A DNA stretch of 64,000 bases from Fibrobacteria bacterium AD312 (GCA_001462345.1 LIUM01000011.1:1-64000), one strand, 5' to 3'. Positions 26,943-36,488 are shown, counted from the first letter of the stretch. The notes: generated by a model from the letters alone, not told the origin. Numbers and translations: made by a program.

Positions 26943-29576
26943 TTACTTCTTTTGACGAATAGCAGCTTGTGCTGCAGCGAGTTTGGCAATAGGAACGCGG
27001 AATGGGGAACAAGAGACATAGTCAAGACCTATTTCGTGACAGAAGGCGACTGTAGATGGATCACCACCATGTTCGCCGCAAATACCGAGTTTGATATCAG
27101 GACGTACACGACGACCAGCTTCCACTGCGATTTTCACAATCTTGCCTACGCCAGGAATATCTAAGCGAGCAAAAGGATCAGATTCGTAGATTTTGTTTGT
27201 GTAATACGCGTCGAGGAACTTGCCTGCGTCATCGCGAGAGAACCCAAACACCATCTGAGTAAGATCGTTTGTTCCAAAGGAGAAGAAATCTGCTTCTTGA
27301 GCGATTTCATCAGCAGTGAGAGCGGCTCTTGGAATTTCAATCATCGTTCCCACTTTATACTCGAGATTAATGTTTGAATTCTTTATTAACTCGTCTGCGG
27401 ATTTAACTACAATGGATTTCACATAGCTGAATTCTTTTAAGTCGCCAATAAGAGGAATCATAATTTCTGTGAAAAGATTCCAATCTGGGTGTTTTGCTTT
27501 TACATTCAGAGCTGCTTTAATTACGGCACGTGTTTGCATTGCTGCAATTTCTGGATAAGTCACTGCAAGTCTGCAACCTCTGTGGCCCATCATAGGGTTA
27601 AATTCGTGAAGCGATGCGATGATGTTTTCGATATCGTTTACGGTTTTTCCCATAGTTTTGGCTAGCTCTTCGATATCGTCCTTTTCTGTTGGTACAAATT
27701 CGTGAAGAGGAGGATCTAAGAAGCGAATAGTCACAGGATTTCCGCCGAGAGCTTCGTATAATTCCTCAAAATCGCCTTGCTGCATGGGTTCTAATTTCGC
27801 AAGAGCCTTTGTACGCCCTTCCACAGTGTCAGAACAAATCATTTCGCGAATCGCTTTAATGCGTTCGCCATCAAAGAACATGTGTTCTGTGCGGCAAAGC
27901 CCAATACCTTCTGCACCAAACAAGACCGCTTGTTTAGCATCTTTTGGGGTATCTGCATTGGTACGGACTTTAAGTACGCGGTATTGATCTGCCCAACCCA
28001 TCAAACGACCAAGTTCGGCACTAATGGAGGCTTCTACTGTAGGGATCGCTTCCCCGTAAATTTTACCAGAAGAGCCGTCAAGAGAAATAAAGTCGCCTTC
28101 TTTGAAGGTGCGGCCTCCAAGTGTAAAACACTTGTGTTCTAAATCCATTTTAATTTCACCACAACCTGAGATGCAGCAAGTGCCCATGCCGCGAGCAACG
28201 ACAGCAGCGTGCGATGTCATGCCACCACGAACAGTTAAAATGCCTTCTGAATAATGCATTCCTTCAATGTCTTCAGGAGATGTTTCCAAACGAACAAGAA
28301 TGACTTTCTCATTTCTTTTGGTAGCCCATTCGGTGGCCTCTTCAGCAGTAAAAACAACCTTTCCACAAGCGGCTCCAGGAGACGCTGCAAGAGCCATAGC
28401 GAGTGGTTTAGCCTTCTTAAGTGCAATCACATCAAACTGTGGGTGTAAAAGAGCATCGAGCTGTTTAGGATCGATCATGCATACAGCTTCTTTCTCGTTA
28501 ATCATCCCTTCATCTACTAAATCGCAAGCAATTTTAAGAGCAGCTGCTGCGGTGCGTTTACCGTTACGTGTTTGTAGCATATAGAGTTTTTTGTTTTCAA
28601 TGGTAAACTCCATATCTTGCATGTCGCGGTAATGTTTCTCTAATTTGTTTGAAATCTCCACAAATTGAGCGTAGCATTCAGGCATAATTTCTTTAAGATG
28701 ATCGATACTCTTTGGAGTGCGTACCCCAGCCACCACATCTTCGCCTTGAGCGTTCATCAAAAATTCGCCATATAATTTGCGTTCGCCAGTAGAAGGGTTA
28801 CGAGTAAAAGCAACGCCTGTACCAGAAGTTTCGCCCATGTTACCGAACACCATCGCTTGCACGTTTACCGCAGTTCCCCAAGAACCAGGAATGTCGTTCA
28901 TGCGACGATAATAAATAGCGCGTGGATTATTCCAAGAACGGAATACAGCCTTAATAGCACCCATCAATTGCATTTTAGGATCGGAAGGAAAATCACTTCC
29001 AATTTTTTTCTTGTATTCTGCTTTAAATTGTTCTGCTAAAAGTTTGAGATCATCAGCAGTAAGTTCTGTATCTAACTTAACCCCTTTTTTCTCTTTCAAT
29101 TGATCGATAAGTTCTTCAAAATATTTTTTGCCGACTTCCATAACAACGTCGGAATACATTTGAATAAAACGGCGATACGAATCGTAAGCAAAACGTGGAT
29201 TTCCAGTTTTTTCTGCAAAAGCAACAACGACAGAATCGTTTAAACCAAGATTCAAAATGGTATCCATCATTCCAGGCATAGAAGCACGTGCACCAGAGCG
29301 AACAGAAACTAAAAGAGGATTTTCAAGATCTCCAAATTTTTTTCCCGTGACGGATTCCATCTTTTCGATGTATTCCATAATTGATTTTTCTAAGTCTTCG
29401 CTGATTTTTTCACCATCTTCATAATACTTTGTACATGCTTCAGTTGAAATTGTAAAACCCTGCGGAACAGGCATCCCAAGATTGGTCATTTCCGCTAAAT
29501 TGGCGCCCTTCCCTCCGAGAAGATTGCGCATGGATCCGTTTCCTTCAGAAAAGAAATATACGTACTTCTTATTCAT
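26943..29576 (-). CDS. ppdK: Pyruvate, phosphate dikinase
   Basis: The 877-residue enzyme interconverts pyruvate, ATP and phosphate with PEP, AMP and pyrophosphate. The N-terminal nucleotide-binding domain starts with GNGSMRNLLGGKGANLAEM. The swivel phosphohistidine domain has GGMTSHAAVVARGMG (about 448-462, catalytic His). The C-terminal PEP/pyruvate barrel includes GLCRTEHMFF, FGTNDLTQMVFGFSRDD and GICGEHGGDP. Length matches bacterial PPDK. In rumen-type anaerobes it links glycolysis with PEP carboxykinase and succinate production; this role is inferred. It has its own terminator and stands alone. Confidence 0.98.
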   Translation of the reverse strand: MNKKYVYFFSEGNGSMRNLLGGKGANLAEMTNLGMPVPQGFTISTEACTKYYEDGEKISEDLEKSIMEYIEKMESVTGKKFGDLENPLLVSVRSGARASMPGMMDTILNLGLNDSVVVAFAEKTGNPRFAYDSYRRFIQMYSDVVMEVGKKYFEELIDQLKEKKGVKLDTELTADDLKLLAEQFKAEYKKKIGSDFPSDPKMQLMGAIKAVFRSWNNPRAIYYRRMNDIPGSWGTAVNVQAMVFGNMGETSGTGVAFTRNPSTGERKLYGEFLMNAQGEDVVAGVRTPKSIDHLKEIMPECYAQFVEISNKLEKHYRDMQDMEFTIENKKLYMLQTRNGKRTAAAALKIACDLVDEGMINEKEAVCMIDPKQLDALLHPQFDVIALKKAKPLAMALAASPGAACGKVVFTAEEATEWATKRNEKVILVRLETSPEDIEGMHYSEGILTVRGGMTSHAAVVARGMGTCCISGCGEIKMDLEHKCFTLGGRTFKEGDFISLDGSSGKIYGEAIPTVEASISAELGRLMGWADQYRVLKVRTNADTPKDAKQAVLFGAEGIGLCRTEHMFFDGERIKAIREMICSDTVEGRTKALAKLEPMQQGDFEELYEALGGNPVTIRFLDPPLHEFVPTEKDDIEELAKTMGKTVNDIENIIASLHEFNPMMGHRGCRLAVTYPEIAAMQTRAVIKAALNVKAKHPDWNLFTEIMIPLIGDLKEFSYVKSIVVKSADELIKNSNINLEYKVGTMIEIPRAALTADEIAQEADFFSFGTNDLTQMVFGFSRDDAGKFLDAYYTNKIYESDPFARLDIPGVGKIVKIAVEAGRRVRPDIKLGICGEHGGDPSTVAFCHEIGLDYVSCSPFRVPIAKLAAAQAAIRQKK

Positions 29577-30111
29577 ATTTATTAACTTCCTATTTATTGA
29601 CTTTCTATTTAATAAGTTGCGCGTAAATGTAGCAAAAAGTTTACAATTTGTGTATAATGATTACATCTAAGTTAACAGCTTAATACAAAGTATATAGTCG
29701 TTTTTAGAATTAAATTTAATTTGTATTTAAATGATGCTGTGGTCAAATTATCCACAGTGATTAAAATCATGAAATAAATTAATGATTAAGAAGAAACATA
29801 TCGAATGAATATTACATAGAAGGCTGTTTCAGCAATAAAATAACGGTATTAATTCTTATAGAAAAGCAGGATTATTGTGAAACGATGCAATGAGAGCAAG
29901 AAACCAATATTTTAAAAGTAGGAAAAATTTGAAGTTTATCGGCTTATGATTATTTTTTGATTGGAACAAGACAATGCTTGAATATCTAGGCTGCAATAAA
30001 ATAAAGTCTTTTGGTCAATGATTTTTTTTTGGAAAATAGGGGATGCTTATGTTTTTAATAACACTAGAAGGATGTGTTTTATTGCAGTGCTTTTTATTCC
30101 ATTTAAAATAA
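29577..30111. other. Non-coding AT-rich stretch upstream of ppdK
   Basis: No gene is supported in these 535 bases. They should contain the ppdK promoter (minus strand). One perfect DnaA-box-like 9-mer, TTATCCACA, lies at 29748-29756 inside a small inverted repeat (CTGTGG...CCACAG). Only one such box was found, so an origin is not claimed. Confidence 0.6.
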
Positions 30112-30141
30112 AAAAAACTTCGACTTTCATCGAAGTTTTTT
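30108..30141 (-). terminator. Terminator after tRNA-Leu
   Basis: AAAAAACTTCGA (30112-30123) and TCGAAGTTTTTT (30130-30141) form a perfect stem just downstream of the minus-strand tRNA; the T-run ends it in that direction. Confidence 0.85.
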
Positions 30142-30144
30142 CAG

Positions 30145-30227
30145 TGCGGTCGGACAGACTTGAACTGTCACAGGATTGCTCCCACTAGCACCTCAAGCTA
30201 GCGTGTCTACCATTCCACCACGACCGC
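30145..30227 (-). tRNA. tRNA-Leu (anticodon GAG)
   Basis: An 83-base class II tRNA. Acceptor GCGGTCG pairs with CGACCGC, the D-arm is TGGTGGAATGGTAGACA, the anticodon arm CGCTAGCTTGAGGTGCTAGTG carries GAG, then a long variable arm and a T-arm with GTTCAAG. CCA is not encoded. It lies 34 bases after secG, probably in the same transcript as tpiA-secG. Confidence 0.96.
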
Positions 30228-30261
30228 GTGGTAAAAACCATTTTATGCGCGCAAATATAGA

Positions 30262-30666
30262 TTAGGGCGCATTAGTTTCCAAGGGGGCTTCTGTAGAATT
30301 CTCAACAGGAGCCGCAGGCAATGCAGGAGCTGCCGCTGGGATAGCGGAAGGCAATTGAGGAATAACTGCATTATTTACATTGGAAGACTCAGTCGATTTT
30401 TTCAAATCAGAAACCACAGGTTCTGCACTTTGTCTTGTTGTAACGAAACCAAGAGCAAGCACAACAACAAAGAAAACAATCGCAACGCCGCGAGTTAACT
30501 TTTGAATAAAAGTGGCAGCTCCAGCTGTCGAGAAAGCAGATTGTGAAGTCATGCCTCCAAGGCCTGCTAATCCACCCATCTTATCGTTTTGAATAAGAAC
30601 GAGTAACATTAAAAACAAGCAAAGAAATACATGCAATACAATTCCAATCCAAAAAAGTGTCGACAT
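30262..30666 (-). CDS. secG: Protein translocase subunit SecG
   Basis: The 134-residue inner membrane protein has two membrane segments (about 3-25 and 53-72). Between them lies the conserved LVLIQNDKMGGLAGLGGMTSQSAFSTAGAA-type SecG loop. The C-terminal tail (about 80-134) is rich in Pro, Ala and Ser and longer than in E. coli SecG. It assists SecYE in export. It starts 24 bases after tpiA; tpiA-secG is a common gene pair. Confidence 0.93.
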   Translation of the reverse strand: MSTLFWIGIVLHVFLCLFLMLLVLIQNDKMGGLAGLGGMTSQSAFSTAGAATFIQKLTRGVAIVFFVVVLALGFVTTRQSAEPVVSDLKKSTESSNVNNAVIPQLPSAIPAAAPALPAAPVENSTEAPLETNAP

Positions 30667-30690
30667 TTTTAATTCCTTGAAAACGATGAA

Positions 30691-31452
30691 TTATTGTGCT
30701 TCAGCAGCGGCAATGATAGCAAAGAAAGAGTCTGATTTCAAGGCGGCACCGCCAATGAGGCCCCCATCAATATCTTTTTGAGCTAAAAGGCCTTTAGCAT
30801 TGTCTGGTTTCATAGATCCACCATATTGGATACGTACGGCTTCAGAAACAGACTCTCCATAAATATTCTTCATTACGGAACGCACAAAGGCTTGAGTGTC
30901 TTGAGCTTGTTCGTCAGTAGCGACAACGCCCGTACCGATAGCCCAAACTGGTTCATAAGCAATGACTGTTTTAAGAGCTTCATCAGCAGAAAGATCTTTA
31001 TAAGCACCTTCAATCTGAGTTGTTAAAACGGATTCTAAAATACCACCGTTTCTTTGTTCTAATGTTTCACCAATGCAAATAATTGGTTTTAGACCAGCAC
31101 TTAAGGTCTTCTTCACTTTTAAATTGACAGATTCTTCTGTTTCATGAAAATATTGACGTTGTTCAGAGTGACCGATGATTACATATTCTGCACCGATTTC
31201 TTTAACCATATCAATAGAAACTTTACCAGTAAAAGCACCTTGATCTTTCCAGTGGACATCCTGAACTGCTAGTTTAACGTTAGTTCCTTTAACCACATCG
31301 GCAACTTTTGCTGCTGCAAGAAAAGTTGGAGCAATTACAACTTCTGTATTTTTTATGTCTTTTACAGCATCTACAATTTGTTTTGCAAGAATGACACTTT
31401 CAGAGACGGTTTTGTTCATTTTCCAATTGCCGGCGATGATATACTGACGCAT
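30691..31452 (-). CDS. tpiA: Triosephosphate isomerase
   Basis: The 253-residue glycolytic enzyme interconverts DHAP and G3P. It has the lysine in AGNWKMNK (about 7-14), the catalytic histidine in IIGHSEQRQYFHE (about 94-106), the catalytic glutamate in AYEPVWAIGTG (about 165-175) and phosphate loops RIQYGGSMKPDN and GGLIGGAALK. Length is normal. AGGAG lies before ATG 31452. A terminator separates it from the upstream lipoprotein gene. Confidence 0.97.
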   Translation of the reverse strand: MRQYIIAGNWKMNKTVSESVILAKQIVDAVKDIKNTEVVIAPTFLAAAKVADVVKGTNVKLAVQDVHWKDQGAFTGKVSIDMVKEIGAEYVIIGHSEQRQYFHETEESVNLKVKKTLSAGLKPIICIGETLEQRNGGILESVLTTQIEGAYKDLSADEALKTVIAYEPVWAIGTGVVATDEQAQDTQAFVRSVMKNIYGESVSEAVRIQYGGSMKPDNAKGLLAQKDIDGGLIGGAALKSDSFFAIIAAAEAQ

Positions 31453-31502
31453 TGAGGACTCCTTCAGGAGGTTTAAGGTTCAACTTTACGTGTGCAAAGT
31501 TA

Positions 31503-31534
31503 CAAAAAAACACCGTCTATGGTAGGCGGTGTTT
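31503..31534 (-). terminator. Terminator after the BamE-like lipoprotein gene
   Basis: AACACCGTCTA (31509-31519) and TAGGCGGTGTT (31523-31533) pair with one G-U and continue on the minus strand into a run of Ts. Confidence 0.8.
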
Positions 31535-31591
31535 TAAAGAATTTAATTGTTTTGATAAGAAGTTAAATAGAACTTCTAAAAAAACGCAAAA

Positions 31592-32026
31592 TTAGTAGTT
31601 CGAATAGGATTTTGAGGTTGGAGCAGGAGAACCACCATAACGGTCGCCTTCAATGGATTCTAAAATAAGCTCATTTTCATACCCTTTGAGGCGAGCTTGT
31701 TCTGGATATTTCCAAAGTAAACGAGTAATTAATTTCCCTTCACGAGTATAATACTCCCAAGTGCGACCATCGTTGGTTTCTCTATCAGGAGGACCCCAAA
31801 GTAAATTCACCATGTCATTGGTCATCCCTTCTTCAATATAACCTTGCTTAAAAACATCTTTTAGTCGTTTTTCTATCCCCATACTTTCTTTAATAGCGAA
31901 GTATTCACGCTCGTATTCTTTTCTTCCTTCGCCGCGTTCAATTAAAATCGGCGATGAATATCTGTTTGCACAGCCGAAAAAAATAAAGCTACAAAGTCCA
32001 AGCAAAATCCATTTAGACATCTTCAT
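31592..32026 (-). CDS. Small lipoprotein with SmpA/BamE-like domain
   Basis: The 144-residue product has a lipoprotein signal with lipobox FFGC (cysteine about residue 19). The segment GMTNDMVNLLWGPPDRETNDGRTWEYY (about 67-93) matches the SmpA/BamE-type fold, where G-M-x-x-x-x-V-x-x-L-x-G-x-P is followed by a W-x-Y. BamE-like proteins support outer membrane assembly, though this fold is also used by other small lipoproteins. It is the only gene of its transcript and is divergent from the outer-membrane protein at 32129. Confidence 0.65.
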   Translation of the reverse strand: MKMSKWILLGLCSFIFFGCANRYSSPILIERGEGRKEYEREYFAIKESMGIEKRLKDVFKQGYIEEGMTNDMVNLLWGPPDRETNDGRTWEYYTREGKLITRLLWKYPEQARLKGYENELILESIEGDRYGGSPAPTSKSYSNY

Positions 32027-32071
32027 ATTCTCTCCTTAAAGGCGTAAAGATATACCGAAAATAAGAATTTC

Positions 32072-32100
32072 TAGTGAAAGAAGTATGATTATTTTATAAT
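32072..32100 (+). promoter_or_regulatory. Candidate promoter for the gene at 32129
   Basis: A perfect TATAAT (32095-32100) lies 28 bases before the ATG, with a poor -35 (TAGTGA at 32072-32077) at 17-base spacing. Confidence 0.35.
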
Positions 32101-32128
32101 TTATTAGCAAATACAGACAAAAAACAAA

Positions 32129-33091
32129 ATGTTAAAAAAATTTTTACTTCTAATTCTATTTATTTGCCCTTCGCTATGGTCTCTAACTTACGACCAACAT
32201 GGTGTGTTAGGGTTAGATTATGGTCCTAATATCTCTTGGACTTTTGCAGGCAATACGCCTATTTCCTTTGGTCAGTGGTTGCCTCAACTGACAGGGTCTT
32301 TAGATTTTCATTGGATTGAACCACTAGGAGAGAGGCTTCCTTATGGGGAGCAGATCGGTTTTAGAGAAGCTTTTTTACGTTTTCAAGCTTCAGTACAAAC
32401 CTCTCCTTTTTATGGTGGGTTTATGGTCGGTCTTGGTCTTAGACCTTTCAAAACTAATCCACAAGTAGAAGCTCGTTTTTTATATCAGAGTACAGTTTAC
32501 TTTAACTCTAATATAGAAATGGTATTAACCGATTCTTCAGGTACTACGATTGCAGACTCTTGGAATGCAGACTATGTTTTAGATCATGTCTGGAGAGAAA
32601 AGTTTTCTAGGGTTGACTTTTCACAAAGTTTTAATGTTTGGATTGATTTTGATTATGCATTAAAAAGTGGGTCTATCTTAGGTTTAGGGACTCATTTAAC
32701 CCTTACTGATATTCAAACAAAACATGATAATAAAAGTTATGATTATGAACGCAATCTCCCTGTTTTTAGTAGAGATTACATTTTTGAATTGATTTATTTC
32801 CATCACATTAAATTGACTCCAAAGTGGAGTTTTGTTTATTATATGAATGGATATCAAACAGGCTTTTTAAAAGATAATGATGGGACACTTTTAAAAGAGT
32901 CCTTAACTTATGGAAAAATCATGGCTGGAGCGAATTATCAATCAGAAGACGGCCTTCGTTCTTTTACAGTGACTCCAGGATTTTGGTTCCGTCCTATGGA
33001 AGGGCATTATAACGGAACGCTATTGCAAAAATTCCTTATCCATTTGCAATATCAAGGGCATTTTTCTTTTCCTTTCCGTTCTAGAAAGTAA
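32129..33091 (+). CDS. Predicted outer membrane beta-barrel protein, unknown function
   Basis: The 320-residue protein has a signal peptide (about 1-18, ending SLWS) and no other hydrophobic helix. The rest shows repeated alternation of hydrophobic and polar residues with many aromatics (ARFLYQSTVYFNSNIEMVL, KWSFVYYMNGYQTGF), as in outer-membrane barrels. I recognise no named family. Its last 72 bases overlap the 3' end of the convergent gene at 33020-33784, so the two transcripts are antisense there. Confidence 0.6.
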   Translation: MLKKFLLLILFICPSLWSLTYDQHGVLGLDYGPNISWTFAGNTPISFGQWLPQLTGSLDFHWIEPLGERLPYGEQIGFREAFLRFQASVQTSPFYGGFMVGLGLRPFKTNPQVEARFLYQSTVYFNSNIEMVLTDSSGTTIADSWNADYVLDHVWREKFSRVDFSQSFNVWIDFDYALKSGSILGLGTHLTLTDIQTKHDNKSYDYERNLPVFSRDYIFELIYFHHIKLTPKWSFVYYMNGYQTGFLKDNDGTLLKESLTYGKIMAGANYQSEDGLRSFTVTPGFWFRPMEGHYNGTLLQKFLIHLQYQGHFSFPFRSRK

Positions 33092-33784
33092 AAGAAGATT
33101 TCTTTTTCCTTTTTTCTCTTGAACATTTTTGAGCAATGGATCAATGGATGCGTTGTATTTTATTGGGTAAGCTGAACGAACCCATAAAGAGCCTGAGTTA
33201 TCAGTACCCTCAAAGTCTAAAATGGCTGGTAATAAAATATCACTAAAAGGTTTCCATGAAAGAATCTTGACTTCTCGAGAGAGCCCTCTTGCTCCACGCA
33301 TTTTAAATTGTTTAGGAGAGGGAATAGAGTCATAAATAATAGAGTACCAAGTTTGAGAATAGGCTGTTGCTAAAATAGATCTTGCTTTTGCACTAGAATC
33401 TTGGCAGAAGAAGGCTCCGTTCGCTAGTAGCTCTAGATCGTCCCAGTGTATCGGTGTGTTCCCTATTTTTTCTTTCAGATGATGTGTAGCCATTTGTCGT
33501 TTCACATTTTCTGGTTGAATCCAAAGAATCTGGTAGTCTTTAGTTGTTATGTATAAAAAAGATCTATTATTTGAAAGATAAACTTGAAATGAATCTGGTG
33601 CATTTTCGTGATGTTTCCAAGAAACATCAATATGACACCGGCTGTTTTCACTATTTATAAAACGGCCCTCAAAATTTACAAGAAAAGATTTTTCTATTAA
33701 AGATGGATAACAAATATCTTGAGCAAAAGGTTGCTCAAAGAAAAAGAAGAGAATAATGAAAAGAAAAAAGCGCATAGTTACCAA
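33020..33784 (-). CDS. Exported protein of unknown function, possibly LolA/LolB-like
   Basis: The 254-residue product has a strongly hydrophobic signal peptide (about 4-21). The mature part has strands with a pattern seen in LolA/LolB/DUF4292-type lipoprotein-binding folds (FEGRFINSEN, FQVYLSNNRSFLYITTKDYQILWIQ, then IHWDDLELLANGAFF), but no diagnostic residue is visible, so this is weak. The C-terminus is lysine- and arginine-rich. It overlaps the convergent barrel gene by 72 bases; the overlap encodes only the last 23 residues, so the true stop may be correct but the tail is unlikely to be functional sequence in both frames. Confidence 0.5.
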   Translation of the reverse strand: MVTMRFFLFIILFFFFEQPFAQDICYPSLIEKSFLVNFEGRFINSENSRCHIDVSWKHHENAPDSFQVYLSNNRSFLYITTKDYQILWIQPENVKRQMATHHLKEKIGNTPIHWDDLELLANGAFFCQDSSAKARSILATAYSQTWYSIIYDSIPSPKQFKMRGARGLSREVKILSWKPFSDILLPAILDFEGTDNSGSLWVRSAYPIKYNASIDPLLKNVQEKKGKRNLLLLSRTERKRKMPLILQMDKEFLQ

Positions 33785-33929
33785 TGTATTAAATAGATCA
33801 TAAAGATAAAAATAATAAACAAGTAACTATGGCTTTTTTTGGAATCACTCAAGGAAGTTGGTACATGGCTTAACCAAGCTTTAGAGATTTTCCGTTTTTA
33901 ATTATCAAGAATAATAGGATTATCTCCAT

Positions 33930-35018
33930 TTATCCTTCTGAGGGAGCTTCATCCGCTTCAACAGAGAGGGCGTCGTCTGCACCAAGACTAAATAATTGGA
34001 CGTCTTTCATGTTATCACGAATTTGTATTTCTAATTTTGCCGTAACATCAGGGTTATTCTTTAAGAATAAGCGCGCATTTTCTCGACCTTGTCCAATACG
34101 TTCGTTATTGTAGGAGAACCAAGAACCGCTTTTTTCAATAAGTTCAAGCTCAACACCAAGATCAAGGATGGAGGCTTCTCTAGAAATGCCTTGCCCATAA
34201 AGAATGTCAAATTCGCATTGTAAGAAAGGAGCGGCTACTTTGTTCTTGACGACTTTAATTCTGGTGCGATTACCAATGACGTCTTCACCATTTTTAATTG
34301 CAGCAATACGACGAATATCAATTCGTTGAGTGGCATAGAATTTAAGAGCATTACCACCGGTCGTTGTTTCTGGGTTACCAAACATAACGCCGATTTTCAT
34401 TCGAAGCTGATTAATAAATAGAAGACAAGTGTTGGATTTCGATAAGATGCCTGTTAGTTTTCTAAGTGCTTGAGACATAAGCCTTGCTTGTAAGCCCATG
34501 TGACTATCTCCCATTTCGCCATTGATTTCAGCTTGGGGGACAAGAGCCGCTACAGAATCCACAACAATAATATCGACGGCTCCTGAACGAACAAGAGTTT
34601 CTACAATGTCTAACGCTTGTTCGCCTGTATCTGGTTGAGAAACGAGAAGCTCTTCAATTTTGACACCTAATTTACGAGCATAAGTAGCATCAAAGGCATG
34701 TTCTGCATCGATAAATGCAGCAACACCTCCGCATTTTTGAGCTTCTGCAATGGCATGAAGTGTGAGTGTTGTTTTACCAGAAGATTCGGGCCCATAAATT
34801 TCAATAATACGGCCTCTAGGAAAACCTCCAACGCCAAGAGCCATATCTAATTGAATACAGCCGCTTGGAATGACGGGAATATCTTGAATAGGTTGACTCC
34901 CTAAAGTCATGATAGACCCTTTTCCGTAGTTTTTTTCAATTTGAGCAATTGCTGCTTCTACGGCCTTTGCTTTTTCGTTCGTAGCGGTTTTTGCTTCAGG
35001 TGTTGCCTTCTTTGCCAT
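33930..35018 (-). CDS. recA: Recombinase RecA
   Basis: The 362-residue protein drives strand exchange and SOS induction. It has Walker [10 protein letters not shown] (about 75-83), Walker B-type [10 protein letters not shown], the L1/L2 DNA-binding loops ([17 protein letters not shown] and [15 protein letters not shown]) and a short acidic C-terminal tail. N-terminal residues 1-20 are Ala/Lys/Glu-rich. GGAG precedes the ATG. It lies directly after cinA, the usual cinA-recA order, but has its own LexA-type promoter, so it can be induced separately. Confidence 0.98.
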   Translation of the reverse strand: MAKKATPEAKTATNEKAKAVEAAIAQIEKNYGKGSIMTLGSQPIQDIPVIPSGCIQLDMALGVGGFPRGRIIEIYGPESSGKTTLTLHAIAEAQKCGGVAAFIDAEHAFDATYARKLGVKIEELLVSQPDTGEQALDIVETLVRSGAVDIIVVDSVAALVPQAEINGEMGDSHMGLQARLMSQALRKLTGILSKSNTCLLFINQLRMKIGVMFGNPETTTGGNALKFYATQRIDIRRIAAIKNGEDVIGNRTRIKVVKNKVAAPFLQCEFDILYGQGISREASILDLGVELELIEKSGSWFSYNNERIGQGRENARLFLKNNPDVTAKLEIQIRDNMKDVQLFSLGADDALSVEADEAPSEG

Positions 35019-35064
35019 ATTTTTCTCCAGTGGTTCTATGCTCTATTATGAGCGATTGTTATTT

Positions 35065-35093
35065 AATATACTAATTACTGCACTTGTGAGCAA
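35065..35093 (-). promoter_or_regulatory. recA promoter with Fibrobacter-type LexA box
   Basis: On the minus strand TGCTCACAAGTGCA (35079-35092) fits the LexA box known for Fibrobacter succinogenes, TGC-N-C-N4-GTGCA. It overlaps a -35-like TTGCTC (35088-35093), followed after exactly 17 bases by a -10-like TATATT (35065-35070). LexA bound here would block the polymerase. The box begins two bases inside the cinA stop region. Confidence 0.85.
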
Positions 35094-36346
35094 GTGTTTT
35101 TTTGTTCAAGTATTGAAAGTCTTAAACGATTCAATGCTTTATAAACGTTTTTCATTTGAATTTCTTCACGATTTCCGAAAAAAAGTTCAGAAAAAGCAAA
35201 TTTTTCTTTTTTTGAGGCTATTGCGACCCAGACAAACCCAACGGGTTTCTCTTTGGAGCCTCCAGATGGACCAGCAATTCCAGAAGTGGCAATGGCCCAA
35301 TCGCAATTTAATACATCAAGCGTGTGTTCTGCCATAGACAAAACAGTAGCTTCGCTAACAGCTCCTTCTGTATTGAGGGTCTCTTCTGGAACTTGAAGTA
35401 TTTTTGCTTTGATTTCATTTTGATAAGCAACCACCCCTCCCTTAAAAATAAGAGAAGATCCTGGTTCTTTCACTATTTCAGAGGCGAGTAAGCCTCCCGT
35501 ACAGGATTCTGCAACGCCAAGAGTTTGATTCCTCTCTTTTAAAAGATCCATAATGACTTGAATCAGGTTTTTCCCATTATCAGAAATGAGCATTTGATTT
35601 GCTTTTTTTCCTAAAGCACCTACAAACAATTGTGTTGCCTTATTTAGCGCCTCTTCTGATTTACAAGTGTAAATACGAAAAACTAAGCAATCCTTCGTGG
35701 GGAGGCTACTCCAATACACGCCGTCTTCAAAAGAGAAAGTTCTAAGTAACGCTTCCAGTGCAGATTCAGAAAGCCCAAATAAGCGTAAATCTTTATTATA
35801 CCAAGTTACTGTTTTTTTGGTTTGAAGCCAGGGTACTAGATGGGTCTGGAACATGGTTTTCATTTCAGAGGGAACACCAGGAAAACAGAATAAATGAAAA
35901 TCACCATCGTCCATTTGAAAGCCAGGAGCACTACCCACAGGATTATCTAGAACAATGGCGCCTTCTGGGAAACAAGCTTGAATCTTATTTGTGTCTAAAT
36001 AAGGAATCTTTCTTTTTTGAAACCAAACCTTAATTTTGTCTTCATAAATGGAATTATAAACTAAGGGTTTAGAAAAGGTATCTGCAATCAATTGACGAGT
36101 TTGGTCGTCTGCAGTAGGGCCAAGCCCACCAGTAATAATGACTATGGATACACCCGCTTTTTTTAACATTTGAAATGTTTGGTTCCAGTAAAAGGCATTA
36201 TCGGGTAGAGATAAATGAAAGGCCACATTAAAACCCAATTGACGGCACTCGCCTGAAAGCCAGTAGGCGTTTGTGTTTAAGGTGAACCCTTGAGTGAGTT
36301 CAGTACCGATAGAGATGATGGCGACTTCTGGTATTGTGTTTGTCAT
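35075..36346 (-). CDS. cinA: CinA: competence/damage-inducible protein, nicotinamide-nucleotide amidohydrolase
   Basis: The 423-residue protein joins an N-terminal MoCF-like/ADP-ribose pyrophosphatase-type domain (about 5-170, IISIGTELTQGFTLNTNAYWL and ITGGLGPTADD) to a C-terminal CinA amidase domain (about 260-415). The amidase has AESCTGGLLASE and ATSGIAGPSGGS, typical of PncC, which recycles nicotinamide mononucleotide. It precedes recA by 56 bases. Both domains are complete. Confidence 0.95.
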   Translation of the reverse strand: MTNTIPEVAIISIGTELTQGFTLNTNAYWLSGECRQLGFNVAFHLSLPDNAFYWNQTFQMLKKAGVSIVIITGGLGPTADDQTRQLIADTFSKPLVYNSIYEDKIKVWFQKRKIPYLDTNKIQACFPEGAIVLDNPVGSAPGFQMDDGDFHLFCFPGVPSEMKTMFQTHLVPWLQTKKTVTWYNKDLRLFGLSESALEALLRTFSFEDGVYWSSLPTKDCLVFRIYTCKSEEALNKATQLFVGALGKKANQMLISDNGKNLIQVIMDLLKERNQTLGVAESCTGGLLASEIVKEPGSSLIFKGGVVAYQNEIKAKILQVPEETLNTEGAVSEATVLSMAEHTLDVLNCDWAIATSGIAGPSGGSKEKPVGFVWVAIASKKEKFAFSELFFGNREEIQMKNVYKALNRLRLSILEQKNTCSQVQ

Positions 36347-36380
36347 TGTTTTACCTTATTTCTAAAACTAGAATAGATTT

Positions 36381-36397
36381 TTGACATTTTTTGTCAA
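36381..36397. promoter_or_regulatory. Short palindrome between divergent genes
   Basis: TTGACA (36381-36386) and TGTCAA (36392-36397) are complementary, in the spacer between cinA and the DUF5683-like gene. TTGACA is also a perfect -35 hexamer on either strand. No clear -10 was matched. Confidence 0.3.
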
Positions 36398-36488
36398 AAC
36401 CGAAAAAAGTGGTTTTTTTAGGAAAAAAGCCTTTTAAAAGATAAGTAAGCGTGATTATTCATGCTTTAGTTTTTATCTTTATCATTCA

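Noticed and set aside
29640-29658. Plus-strand promoter TTTACA...TATAAT
   Set aside because: The spacing is only seven bases and no plus-strand gene follows.
29748-29756. Possible replication origin (perfect DnaA box TTATCCACA)
   Set aside because: Only one box was found, with no dnaA, dnaN or gidA neighbours and no box cluster.
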